The notes beneath the pieces were generated by a model. That model saw nothing but the letters and a program-made list of their open reading frames with translations. It was not told where the DNA came from and searched no databases. The position numbers and the translations under genes were made by a program. From Micrasema longulum (taxonomy: Eukaryota; Arthropoda; Insecta; Trichoptera; Brachycentridae), in assembly GCA_022494885.1 (NCBI GenBank), contig JAGVSM010001374.1, forward strand, positions 84,562 to 148,561: 64,000 nucleotides of DNA, written 5' to 3'. This document shows, in pieces, positions 11,023 to 21,946 of this stretch. The stretch's first letter is position 1. Every line of letters begins with the position of its first letter.

Positions 11023-11644
11023 AAGTGCTAAATACAAAAAAAACAAAGATATTTCATCGTAATATATTAGAAACTATTTAAGCTGTTTTGGAAAAAAACA
11101 ACTATTTGAACTTATTTACCGTGGTGCTTACGTACGTGTGTGTGCCTATGACAGCACTACTACACTGTGCTCACAGCATATCTGAGTAATTTATTATCAA
11201 AAAGGTTCATAGCTTAAGTATTCATCAAGTATAGAGTCTACATCGTCATGATCGTAGAACAATCGTAGAACAACGTGATTTTGTGATTTTGTGATTTTCA
11301 TTAACTTTATGTGAAAGCGGAAATTTTTTTTTTGAGACTTCATGTCATAACATTATAAGTACAAAAGTATATCCATTGATACTTGGGTTAGTTATATACA
11401 TTTTACTTTTTTAAAACCTGGAATAAAAAGCTTATATAAAACCTTTTCAAGATCAAATGTAAAAAAAAGTCGATGTTGCATTCTTCGCACATCCATCGTT
11501 GTTCTACGATCACGAATTCATGGTTACTAAAAAAATAAGTGTCTAAACTAATAATTGAAATACGTAAAATAAGTGTTTAAACTAAAAGAAAATATGTCAA
11601 TTTTGAATGCGTGGAAAGGATTAAAATAAGTGTTTTTACAATCG

Positions 11645-11709
11645 GCATTTCAGCTACCGCAGCAGGAGCCATATTTGAAGATGGCTTCTGGAACGGTAGC
11701 TGAAACGTC
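11645..11709. other. Short imperfect hairpin, precursor-miRNA sized
   Basis: Arms TTTCAGCTACCG...GGAGCCAT and ATGGCTTC...CGGTAGCTGAAA pair over 25 positions, with one 3-nt internal mismatch and an 8-nt loop. It may be a miniature foldback repeat or a small-RNA hairpin; nothing else distinguishes these. Confidence 0.35.
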
Positions 11710-12389
11710 AGAGTGGATCACACTTACAGTCATTATTTGTGTATTAGGTACTATTCAATGAAATATGTTAACAAACATTAAAAAAATTATTCTGACAATA
11801 TGAGTACATAGTTAAAATCATGGAGGTATAATCAAACATAATCTGTAATATACAGATTAGTACCGCGATACTGGCGAAGCAAATAAAATAGGAAAATAAG
11901 AGGCATAATATTTTTAAATCAATGAAAATTTATTATTGATTGTGAAATTTGAGTTCTGAATTTCTCGGTAATTCAAAAATTTGAAATATTTATTCTATTT
12001 CATCTTCATAATTTTTGTGCCAAAAAAACCTTAATTTGTTTTTTTCATTCTCTGGCTGCAATATTTTCATACCCAAGCAGGCCTACATGCTAATTTATGT
12101 TTGTAACATCTGCACCAATAGCAGAATTTTGACAGTAGTTAGGCCAGCCATGAAGTTGGCTACAGATTTTAGCATCGTTATATACTTTTAATGCTTAATG
12201 CATCGGCCTAATTGAGACAAAACACTGCTATAAAAATTAATAGTAGGGCAGTTTTTATGCAGTAAAACTACAATCTCTTTAAAATTACTTGCATATTATT
12301 ACTAATACATAAATCTGCAAGCTGCAAGAAGGGACGAGTATACTTAGCTCTTTGCAGTAAATTTTGACCAAAGACCTCCACATGCACGC

Positions 12390-12905
12390 TTTGATCTAAT
12401 TGCATAATGGAGCCAATGGTGATTTTACCAAAAAAAAATTTTTTTTCACTTCTAACTTGATGGGTACGTTGATAATCAGAACTGTCAAATTTGGGGCACC
12501 GAAAACCCACGAGTGATCCATCAGCAAGGCTGCACCCACCGCGTTTGATCGTGTGGTGTGGATTTTGGACTGTCGGAATAATTGGCCTGTATTTTTTTGA
12601 GAATGCAATGTTGACATGGTCTTTGTTACCGCAACAATTTAACTAACTTTTTGTGGCCTGCGTTGGATGCAATTGATGTTGATGATATTTGGTTTCAACA
12701 AGGACTTTTTTCTTTGGAGGTTTCTGAAGGCAAAAGTGTATGCAAATAATCCAGACAATTCCGAAGCTCAAAATGGAAATTCAACAAGTTATTGACAGAA
12801 TTCATCCACAATTATGTCAAAATGTGATCGAAAATTTCGTGAAAAGGGTGAAAGGGCCAACAAAGCCAAGGCGGCCATTTGTAGTATGTTGTGTTCCACA
12901 CGTAA
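12390..12905 (+). pseudogene. Mariner-type transposase relic with deleted catalytic middle
   Basis: Plus-strand pieces in successive frames give LDGYVDNQNCQIWGTENPRVI, then VWCGFWTVGII..FFENA, then FLWPALDAIDVDDIWFQQ. The frame then jumps directly to FFLWRFLKAKVYANNP and ends IHPQLCQNVIENFVKRV...SQGGHL-stop-YVVFHT, with a final TAA at 12903-12905. This is the order of the insect mariner/IS630-type DDE transposase. The part between WFQQD and DFFLWGFLK, including the third catalytic acid region, has been deleted. At least two frameshifts and several stops add to the decay. Confidence 0.8.
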
Positions 12906-14055
12906 CCTCTGTGCCCATATTTTACATTGAAAAGAAAACACTTAAAATTTAACTGCAGTATGTGTTTTAATAAAAAAAATGAATGCTTTAAATATGAATA
13001 ATATAATATTTACATTAAAAAATATATGCATATCTGAAAAGAAGGTGAGCAACTATTTGTATAAACAGTAATTTAAATAAACAGAACTGCAAATATGCAT
13101 TTTACTTATCAATTTAGAATGGAGAGCATTGCACATAACATTGCAATGAAGTAAATAATCATGACATATATCAGCACTGAAAAAACATCACTGCATCAAT
13201 TATAGTTAAGTTGTATAAATTCTATTTTCAGAAGAGACAAAAATTGCAAAAGAATTGATTTATAATTTTTATATTACTTCTAATTATATTGACTGCGTAA
13301 TTTTAAACAGGGAATTAAAAAAAATTTTTTGACAGGCATTTCACGACTCTCCCGAAGAATTTAATTACATAATAAATGTAGATGTTTCACAATCACAAGA
13401 AATAAATATTTTTAATTTTGGAAAACCACAAAAAAATTCTAGTTAAATTAACATAATGAGACATGTTATCATAACAGGGGTAAAAATTCAAATATTTTTT
13501 TTTTTTTAATCACTTTTGAACTGGATACAAACGGATAAATAAACTAAAAAATTCTAATGATGCAATTTTTAAAAATAAATCTTAAAAAGCATGGGTACTA
13601 GTGAAATTTAACATGAACTAATTTGAGAAAATAGAAACAGTTTTGGTTTTTGGAAAAAAGACATTTTAAAAATAGCAGTACCGAATTCTCATTGATTTGT
13701 TTTATTTATTTTTTGTTGATCCAAATGGGAATCTAACACATGCATGACCATCAAGTGTGGTGACCCACAAGGCTGATAATTTTTCAACACTGTAGGTACT
13801 TATAAAACCACTTTACTCATTAATGTTTATTGAAGAAGGAAGACTCGCTTACATAAATCAATTGCTAGTGACAACGCAGGTACCTTGAAGGATATTTATA
13901 AAGCGATGAAAAATATAAAAAATTGTACGTTGCATCATATCATAATTCTTTAAAAAAATCATTACTAATCAAATTTTTTTGGACCATTGAAAAACATTAT
14001 ACATATGTTTTAGACAAGTTTGTGATGAATTTTTCTAACAAAAAAAAGAAATGAA
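12906..14055. other. Unassigned AT-rich stretch
   Basis: No recognisable gene or repeat boundary. Long homopolymer A and T runs occur throughout. Confidence 0.4.
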
Positions 14056-14057
14056 TA

Positions 14058-14150
14058 CAGTCGAACTCGGTTATTACGAGGAAGACGGGACCGACTGAAT
14101 TTGCTCGTTATAAGCATTACTCGTTATACCAGAGAAAGGTTTTTTAATCC
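14058..14150 (+). mobile_element. Pogo/Tigger-like transposon end
   Basis: Begins after TA with CAGTCGAACTCGGTTATTAC and continues with repeated CTCGTTATA blocks (GCTCGTTATAAGC, ACTCGTTATACC). This CAGT(C)GAACC-CGTTATA structure is typical of the inverted repeats of pogo/Tigger elements. No opposite end or transposase was found nearby. Confidence 0.55.
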
Positions 14151-15205
14151 AATCGCCATTGCATATTGTCACCATTGAAAATTATAATAAATGCTTACAA
14201 AAATACCAGTTTCTAAATTTCAAATTCAGATAAATAAACATTCGTATTTGTTCACAATGTTGACAATGGATAGAGAAAACTTTTTACACACTTCAACGTA
14301 TTTCGCGCCACATTCTATTTTACAAATAATTACCACTTTTTCGCAAATTGAAACACTTCTGTTAGTTGTCATGTTTACAAATCAAGGGTAAGGTTTTAAC
14401 TTAACTGACATCACCCACTTGTAATGTTCATTATGCAGTGATCATAGAACATAAATGAAATAACATTGTAAAAACCCCCGAAACAAGAATGTCATTCATA
14501 ATCTACAAAAGAAGTTATAAATTGTAGTGAGGTGTCGAGCCTGTGCTTACTAAGTTCACAAAGCTTGGATTTTTTATACGCAATTTCAACCATATGTGTG
14601 ATACTTTGTCAATGCTGTCGGCGAAAACACCAATTAGGTACTTAGACACTTGCATAGTATCATAAACGTATACCGATACCAATGCCCAGCGGCATCCGTA
14701 ATAAGTTAGTCCTCCATTTTGATTTTTTTTACTTAGATTCTTATTTTGAAAATGATGTTTTCAAACAATTGAAGAGTTTTTTCTCAACCGTTGACAATAT
14801 TTTTGTTTGGTATGTCCGAGAGGAAGCTCTATATAAAAGTGAATAAATGTATAGAAAAAAACCAAAAACCAAAATGTCAACTAATGTGTTCTAGTGGGCT
14901 GTGCTACAATTCTTAAAAGTGGGGAAAAAGGGTTTGAAATATTTTTGTCATAATAATATTTCAACATATTATTATAAACAAATAATTTGTAAATATATTG
15001 AAAGGAGGGCGAGTGCCGGGAACTTTGGCAAATAAATGTTTGGAGCAGGATGCGAAATAAGCAGCTCACAATGGAATCCTGGTGTCGACCTTTATGTATG
15101 GAATTGGAAAAACAAGGATTGAAGTAGGCTGAATGCTGTTGAAATTCGATCTCTGAAGCGAATGTGTGGTAAAACTATGTGCGAAAGGTGCACAAACGTC
15201 GAGAT

Positions 15206-15811
15206 TTGTGCATAAAATTGTAAATAATGAATTTGATTCTCCAGAACTAATTCATCTAGTTGCTTACCGTGTCCCCTCCAGACCAACCAGACTCTGATAT
15301 TTTCTATATTCGTAATAATAAAAGTAATCATCGGAAACATTATATGATCACTCGTATATGTGAAGATTAAACAAGAATTTTAATAGTCTTGATATATTTA
15401 ACACTCCATATAATAGGTACAGAAGAGAACTAATAGTCTTGATTGGAAATAACAGAGAATAGACGTTTTGTCTCTTTTCTTCCTCTTAATCATGAAATCA
15501 AATGCAATTTTTCACTCCTACTTTCCTTCAATCATCCTTCACCACTCCTTATCCATTTCCTTCTTTTCTTTCCCACTATCTCCTTGTTTTGTCCATATTT
15601 CTTTTATTTTAATAAAAAGTGTATTTATTCTTTATATAGTTCAAACTTTCGACGGTCGTCGCTTTATTGCAGTATAATTTAGTGAATACATATAATTGAA
15701 TGGCAGGCCCTACTATGTATACATTTTTATAGTTTTTATTTATATTAATTTAACCTGTACACCTGTTAGTATTTTAAATAAATAAAATAAAATAAAATAA
15801 AAATGAAATAA
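15206..15811 (+). mobile_element. CR1/Jockey-type 3' end nested in the RTE relic
   Basis: The left part translates as YEFDSPELIHLVAYRVPSRP, FYIRNNKSNHRKHYMITRIC and NSLDIFNTPYN, the C-terminal end of a CR1/Jockey-like protein. A 3' untranslated part follows and the insertion ends in an (AATAA/TAAAA)n tail at about 15775-15805. The untranslated part recurs inverted at 39040-39300 and as a piece at 56740-56810. The simple-repeat tail and clean interruption of RTE coding sequence mark it as the younger insertion. Confidence 0.7.
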
Positions 15812-15995
15812 TGTAAGGCTGAGATCAGCATTATTGACAAAATCAAGAAAGGAGTTTCGCGTTGGTTTGTATATGTAGAGCCAATCAACAGTGAAAGAAC
15901 GGCTAAAAGGATTTACGATGCAAATATTGATGAATGTAGAAAACGAGAAAGACGTGATATGACTAAATCTAACAAATAATTAAAGGAATTTTGAA

Positions 15996-16205
15996 CTGGG
16001 TTGTAGTCTCGTGGTAGTATTGTGGATTCACAGGCTAAAGGTCCGAGGTTCCTCTAGCCCACTCTAAATCCCACTCTACCACAACTCGATTTCCATTTTT
16101 CCAGCACCAGTTATTTACGACTTTTAGGAAATGGTCTGAAAATTTAAATATTTGAGTAAATAATAAGAACTCAAGTATTTCTCTTTTAAAAAAAATATTA
16201 ATAAT
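15996..16205 (+). repeat. tRNA-derived SINE family A copy
   Basis: Head GGGTTGTAGTCTCGTGGTAG, decayed B box (GAGGTTCCTCTAGCCC), CTCTACCACAACTCGATTTC and an end with AAATATTTGAGTAAATAATA. It sits inside the RTE relic. Confidence 0.75.
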
Positions 16206-16334
16206 AAGTGGCGCGCGTGCATGAGAAGATGTATGAATGTAGAGGAAGCGTGGTTTGTATGCAAAGACAGTGATATAGCATTCTATCCTCTCTACCTACC
16301 CCTAGGGAGAAGCGGCACGATGTTTTGCTTGTTT

Positions 16335-17200
16335 TTTGCAACCTAGGAGGAAAATACTGCACTCCTTGTGGCGATAAATTTAGGCCCTGATCCGATTTAT
16401 TTCATACTGGTCAGTGTCAGCGAATACCACTATGAAAATCCGAGATTGTGAATCAGTAGAGCAAATGCTGATAATGCTTATCTCAGATTGGGAGTCTGTA
16501 GAGCAAAAAATGCAATTATAGTTTTCATGGTATAGTACACTACCACTCCCAGCCGTTCCCTTATTTTTTTAAATAAATCTTAGAAAAAATTATTGACAGC
16601 AATGTGTTTATTAATTATTGTGTATCAGTTAATTAATACATTAAAATAAATGGAAATTGTCTAAATCATAAATAAAGTACTTTAGATATGCAATATCTGT
16701 GTGCTATCTATCGATTTGACACATTGATATGTTTCAGTCCATTCCAAACAATCATAAATATCTTGGTATTTGTGTTAGTAAAATACTGTAATTGTTTAAG
16801 TTTATAGGTACAAGTTACAATATTATAAGCAAAATACTCCAGAGATACAGGATAAGTAAAAAGTCAAATACCTTATTGAAAGATTTTATAATTCATTCAA
16901 TTAAATTATTCAACTGGAAAAAGGTCATTTGAATCGTAAAATACACACATAAAACAAGGTTATGAATTTACAAGCTTTAAAAATAAAATATTTATTTAAA
17001 AACTTTTGTCTTTCATTTCTCAAGTCTTTTTAAACTGATTTCCATAAGCACGAAACTGATCATCTTGTTTTAATCTAATAAATAAAGATAATACCGCGAT
17101 TTTTGTACAAACGCAGTGCCTTATGCACTACCAAATGTGGATAAGAGTAAGAAACAAGGAATAACTTTACTCTGTAGCTTATATCTGTTTTTATATTGAG
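16335..17200. other. Unassigned AT-rich stretch
   Basis: No gene, RNA or repeat boundary recognised. Confidence 0.35.
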
Positions 17201-17202
17201 AT

Positions 17203-17355
17203 GGATTGTGGTCAGGTCCAAGGTCCGAACCCCGCTCTACCACAACTTGTTTCCCATTTTCTAACATAATTATTTACGACTAAAAAAATGGTCCCAAAAT
17301 TGAAATATTTGGGTAGATCATAAGAACGCAAATATTTATTTTAATTAAAAAATTT
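17203..17355 (+). repeat. tRNA-derived SINE family A, short copy
   Basis: ATTGTGGTCAGGTCCAAGGTCCGAACCCC is a head with most of the middle deleted. It is followed by CTCTACCACAACTTGTTTCC, a TATTTGGGTAGATCATAAGA segment and an AAATATT-rich end shared with the copy at 36058. Confidence 0.7.
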
Positions 17356-18797
17356 TTTTTTAGATACTAATGATTAATAGAAAAATTTCACAAATGTTTG
17401 TTCTCATGATTTATTTGTGTTTGGGACGGACTGGTTGGTAGATCAAAATTTGCTTATTGAATGAGTTAAAATAACATTATTTTTAGTAATCGTGAATTAT
17501 CATAAAATGCATTAGGTTTGACTATTAGATAATGTTGAATAAACAAGATTTTATCTAGCTTCTTCTGTATTACGTTAAAAAAGGTAATACAATAATTACT
17601 TGTGTATACTGGTCGAAAGCTATGTCGATAAACACAAACTTAAATAAATTGATTAAGTAAGCATTATGAAAACTATTAAAATGTGAAAAATAATAAATAG
17701 TAGGAACATCTAAACAGAAGTTTGGTTTAGTATTTAAATAAAAGCTCTTCAATTCAACCCTATTATTCTATGACTTTTATAAATAAAATAAAAAAATCAT
17801 GATTTTACATGCATAGTACTTATATATCCGTTGCATCTGCTACTTTATCATTACAAACTCAAGTAATAGCAGATTTCTATTTCATGTGCATTCATCTGGC
17901 TTTCGTAGCATGGTTTTGTAAAATCAAGATATATATACTATGAATGAAACAGTCAAAGATAAAGTATTGAAAGAAGTTTGTCATTTAGTCAATTTCTTCA
18001 ATACTTGCATTATTTTAATAGTTTTATTCGGAAAGGAGTTTATGGAGAGAATGAGGAATATCCCACATAAAAGTTACGTAGGTACTACTCTATACAAAGC
18101 AGTAAACTGTAAACCTTTTTCAGATTTTGAAATGTCAAACTATAATACGAGGTTCACGAAATTGTAAAATAATTTAAGAATGTACCTTCAAGTTATACAT
18201 AAAATTTACTAATTAGATACTGATGTTTAGGTGTAAATGTGTGAACTAATTCCAAAAATGACACATTTTAACCAATTTTTGACATTAAAAACCCTATACG
18301 CAAAAATGTAGTCAAAACATATTACGACGTCTACAAGGCAGAAAGCATCTTTTCTTTATATACCAGTTTGAAAAAACTCACTAAGGTAAATACCAAAATT
18401 AATTTTGATTCAAATCTATTTCAAAAATTCACGAATGAATGACTGTCTCGTGTGTTTTATTATGTAGAGTGTAATTAATTGCAAATTTTAAATAATTGCA
18501 TGGATCATAACATAAAACAATCAACTTATGCAGTAATAATTTACTTTATAGATTACCAGATACATGGAATTGACAAATTAATATGAAGCACAAACCTTTT
18601 ATTCTTGCATTTTAATTTAAATTATAAACAGGTATACTTAAAACAAGAATGTGTCTAAATTGTAGTAATCTTTTCGTGTCAAAGTGTTTTTGGAAGATAC
18701 TATAGGTCCTCAAACTCTTAATGATGAATCGGAGCATTAATGCAAGAGACCATCTTATCATTCAAATTAATACGATGATTCATAGTAATTATGAGGA
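17356..18797. other. Unassigned AT-rich stretch downstream of the transporter
   Basis: Open frames such as 17940-18167 show no family motif, signal peptide or splice support. I regard it as intergenic. Confidence 0.4.
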
Positions 18798-18803
18798 TTT
18801 ATT
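18798..18803 (-). terminator. Candidate poly(A) signal of the transporter gene
   Basis: TTTATT on the plus strand is AATAAA on the minus strand, about 200 bp past the transporter stop codon. It is one plausible 3' end; other AT-rich variants occur in this region. Confidence 0.35.
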
Positions 18804-19005
18804 AAATATTTTGACAGATAAAAAAATACTAGGAGATACACCATACACCATAGGACAACAATGTAATAATTAGAATTTGAAAAAATGAAGAACATTATTT
18901 TACAATTAAAAATGTGGTATATTATTTATAAAAAATACGGGCACATCAAATGTGTACTTTATGGCAACATTAAACAGAAATAACGAACAGATTTTGAAAA
19001 GACCA

Positions 19006-20004
19006 TCAAATAATTTCTATCTTGGATAGTAGTGGTTCCTGAGCAGGACCAACTGGCGGACTTTCTTTTTTTCTAAATGTTACAAAAGTATAGAATATAC
19101 TACCTAAAACGCTGATATTCAAACCTATAAAATTAATCCACGTAAAAACATAATCACCTCCAATAATCATCCCCAAATACGTAACTGAAATATTTTTCAA
19201 ACAACCTATTATAGTTGTGGTCAAAGCACCATTAAAGTTAGTACACAACATGATAGAGTACGAGAGAATAAATCCCATAATACACGAGAGGATAAATTGG
19301 AAAAGAAACATCGGGTTAGTCCAGCCATTGAAGGCATATGACATGGCCAAGTCTCCAGACTGCCACGCTATAAAAATTGCCGGTATAAACATAAACAAAC
19401 AATTATAGTACAATAATCCATTAGCTCCCAAGTCTTTGGCGTCTAATTTTTTTTTCATACACACACCGCTCGAGGCAGTAAAAAAATCATTTAATAAAAC
19501 TAATGTGTAACCAGATAAGGAGAATGTCACATCGTCTAACGTTGCTATTAGCGTACCCAGAACCATTGAGAATACACTCAACTGAACAGGCACAGTTGCT
19601 TTTACTCCGAGAATAATTCTCTCCGCAATCATAGTCATTAAGATACTGAACCTTCGAAGAGCAGTAAACATGGGTAGACTTAATTCCTTAGTACCTCCCA
19701 GTCCGGAGGCCATGTTTCCGAGGTAAATAACTGGTAATGGCCATATTCTTCTAAAGGTATTCTTCTCCAGCGGGGGATACTTCACTATTCCGGTGGATTT
19801 AGCTAAAGCGAGGACTATAATGGTCGCCGCCATTTGACCCAAACCCAAAAACTGGTAGGAGGGAAATTGGTAGTTAGTAAGCACAGACTTATTGATAACT
19901 GTTATTAGCAGAGATGCTACTCCGTAGAACAATGCACTAAAAACTTTTTTCCAATATATGGCAATCTCCGCCGCTTGCGTTGGACTAGAATCGGTGGAAG
20001 TCAT
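19006..20004 (-). CDS. SLC35D-type UDP-sugar transporter (fringe connection/UGTrel7 family)
   Basis: A multi-pass nucleotide-sugar antiporter. Family members exchange luminal UMP for cytosolic UDP-GlcA, UDP-GalNAc or UDP-GlcNAc in the ER/Golgi, feeding glycosaminoglycan and Notch glycosylation. Conserved SLC35D features, counted from the second Met: NKSVLTNYQFPS (38-49), LPMFTALRRFSILMTM (110-125), then LLYYNCLFMFIP, ALTTTIIGCLKNISVTYLG and GGDYVFTWINFIGLNIS, with about ten hydrophobic helices. I chose the Met at 20002-20004 (332 aa): it has A at -3 and gives a family-like N-terminus. An upstream in-frame Met at 20058 would add 18 residues but has C at -3. The whole protein is in one exon, unlike the multi-exon human SLC35D1, so a retrocopy is possible, though no poly(A) tract or flanking repeat is visible. 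The frame is intact. The exact sugar specificity cannot be read from sequence. Confidence 0.92.
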   Translation of the reverse strand: MTSTDSSPTQAAEIAIYWKKVFSALFYGVASLLITVINKSVLTNYQFPSYQFLGLGQMAATIIVLALAKSTGIVKYPPLEKNTFRRIWPLPVIYLGNMASGLGGTKELSLPMFTALRRFSILMTMIAERIILGVKATVPVQLSVFSMVLGTLIATLDDVTFSLSGYTLVLLNDFFTASSGVCMKKKLDAKDLGANGLLYYNCLFMFIPAIFIAWQSGDLAMSYAFNGWTNPMFLFQFILSCIMGFILSYSIMLCTNFNGALTTTIIGCLKNISVTYLGMIIGGDYVFTWINFIGLNISVLGSIFYTFVTFRKKESPPVGPAQEPLLSKIEII

Positions 20005-20058
20005 TGTCAATTGTTGTTTTATGGCTAAAAATAATGAACACACTCGAAACTTCTTCAT

Positions 20059-21147
20059 TCGGTTTGTATTGAAGGAACTTGAATATAGTCTCCAGAGAAT
20101 AACATAATTTGTGATTTAAAAAAAAACCAGCACTGCTTCGACAGTTGTAATCGATTTAAATGGATAATAACTGTTTGGCAAATTACATTTTTACACTGTG
20201 ATGAAATAAAGACACTGTTATACACGGGAAATTTGAAATTTTATTGATTCGTGGTACCAACCCTTTCATTTTCGAAATAAGATTCAACCAGTATTGTTTT
20301 TATTACTTTAAATAAAACTTCAATGGTTTCCGGCTATCCACTGTCATCAAAATATATTGAAGAACCTAACCTGTTGACGTTTCAATTGTCCTTGGCGACC
20401 ATCAAAAAGAGTCATGGTTTTTTTACACGCCGTAAAGTAAGAAACATTAATCGTTGCACAAAATAATAATTTTACACGTCTTAAAAATATATTTACAATA
20501 TATACTTGTGAAACCGAACAACATTTTTGACGTATTTGAGATGATTTGTGGTATGCGCGATATATCTATTTGTATACGTACATCACACACATAGGTATTT
20601 TTGACAACATGTCAGAACTTACATCCATCTGGCGAAAGCAAGTTGAAATACTTTTTATGTTTTATCATAAGCGAACCTAATTTTGTGATAAACCTCAGGT
20701 GATTTTATTATTATTTTTATTATATAGTATATTGATATTAAATAGGAGATTTTATAAAATCTAACTTATAAATATTGGTACTTGATTTATTTTATTAATT
20801 AATTTATTGATTTTATAAATTTGTTGCATAAACAAGTATATCTTTGTTTACTTGTTAGACAGGGTGTTTAAAAAAACTAATTATTTTATAACTGTCTGTT
20901 ATTTTAAGGAGCTTTGATTGTTATTATTAAATTCCAAAAATAAAATCCAATGTTTTAGAAGGTATATACGCAATTTAAGGGGGTTTATCGATTTATTCAG
21001 TAAAAGATATATGGGTAAATGAAAAAAAAAATGTAGCTGGTTGCCGAGAAAAAGTATCCATGGTAGGGCTTCCCGTTATACTGGGATCTTGGATCTTGCA
21101 TGGTTTTCTGATCCAACTCGGAGCGAGATTGCGTGTGCGGGATTCAT
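20059..21147. other. Upstream region of the transporter gene
   Basis: AT-rich. I looked for an Inr-like TCA(G/T)T(C/T) on the minus strand near the start codon and found none convincing. No repeat boundary is clear. Confidence 0.35.
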
Positions 21148-21427
21148 AAATTCAATTACTCTTATCAAATGACCCTTTACTTATCTACTCTGTTGTGTCA
21201 ATCAATATTTCCGCGTGCACTATAAAATTTTAGAGAAATCAACAGATTGCTTTTTTTTTTTTACCTTACATTTGTGTTATGATTGTATTTTTTCCCATCA
21301 AGCAACATTACGCTGCGACCTCACGAATGCGCGCGGCGAAAGTAGGGCACCGTGGGGGAATTATTGGACACAGTCCGATGTATTTAAATATGATTCACGC
21401 TCCTTCTGGACTATTCTTAATTCTATG
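21148..21427 (+). mobile_element. P-like element, 3' fragment (copy 3)
   Basis: Matches the right third of the element at 474-1270, from TTCAATTACTCTTATCAAATG through GGACACAGTCCGATGTATT to the terminal repeat CTATTCTTAATTCTATG. The left two thirds are missing. Confidence 0.8.
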
Positions 21428-21946
21428 CATGCTACGTTTTTTCGGAAAACACTTTAGAAAATGAAATAGTTTAATAAATGAAATCGATTATTAAAATTGG
21501 ATTTAATATTTATGTTCAATAAAACAATCAAGATAAACCGCAATCAGGTGATATTATACGCACTGTCTATTTTGAACCAATAGTTGTGTCTATTTGAAAC
21601 GCCACAATAAGACCGACAGAAAATTTAACTACCCGTCTACTAGGTACGCAATTATAAATATTATATTGTTTCTCGCCCGTGCGGGTGGTATTGCATAAGA
21701 CGCGGAATTAACATCCACAAATCCACAGACCATCTCAAACATTGGCAACTACATAAAATATTACTAAAGTACCTAACATACAGCTTAGAAACTAAATTTC
21801 AAATGCATTTATGTACATTAAAAAAGGTGCTGATTTATATTACCTTTGATCATATTTCTGATGGGAAATTGCATTTACCGCAGTGAAGTCGAATCTATCA
21901 AAATGATAAGTTTGCTAGATACCTTGGTTCTATTATGCCTTTGATG

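Larger units (their letters stand above)
10277..11035 (-). mobile_element. Penelope-like element relic bounded by inverted pseudo-LTR pieces
   Basis: A segment of about 75 bp at 10277-10352 is repeated in inverse orientation at 10962-11035 (shared features: TAGCACT.TATTTTTT.CAATTGAAT and CTTCTTCAGGGTTAATT). Between them, the minus strand carries a GIY-YIG endonuclease remnant. Penelope-like retroelements typically have such inverted terminal repeats and an endonuclease at their C-terminus. The reverse transcriptase is missing, so this is a truncated copy. A non-LTR 3' end with a TAAA-type tail seems to have inserted at about 10353-10600. Confidence 0.7.
15003..16330 (+). pseudogene. RTE-type reverse transcriptase C-terminus split by two insertions
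   Basis: Three plus-strand pieces line up with the related minus-strand relic at 42030-42780. Piece 1 (15003-15205) has AAHNGILVSTFMYGIGK and LNAVEIRSLKRMCGKTMCER. Piece 2 (15812-15980) has ISIIDKIKKGVSRWFVYVEP and RRDMTKSNK. Piece 3 (about 16210-16315) has CMRRCMNVEEAWFVCKD. Together they form the end of an RTE-like endonuclease-reverse transcriptase. The first gap is filled by a CR1/Jockey 3' end, the second by a family-A SINE. Several stops are present. Confidence 0.75.

Noticed and set aside
11240..11525. A foldback element with GATCGTAGAACAACG arms
   Set aside because: The arms match over only about 15-20 bp with a local duplication at the left, so it was too weak to bound.
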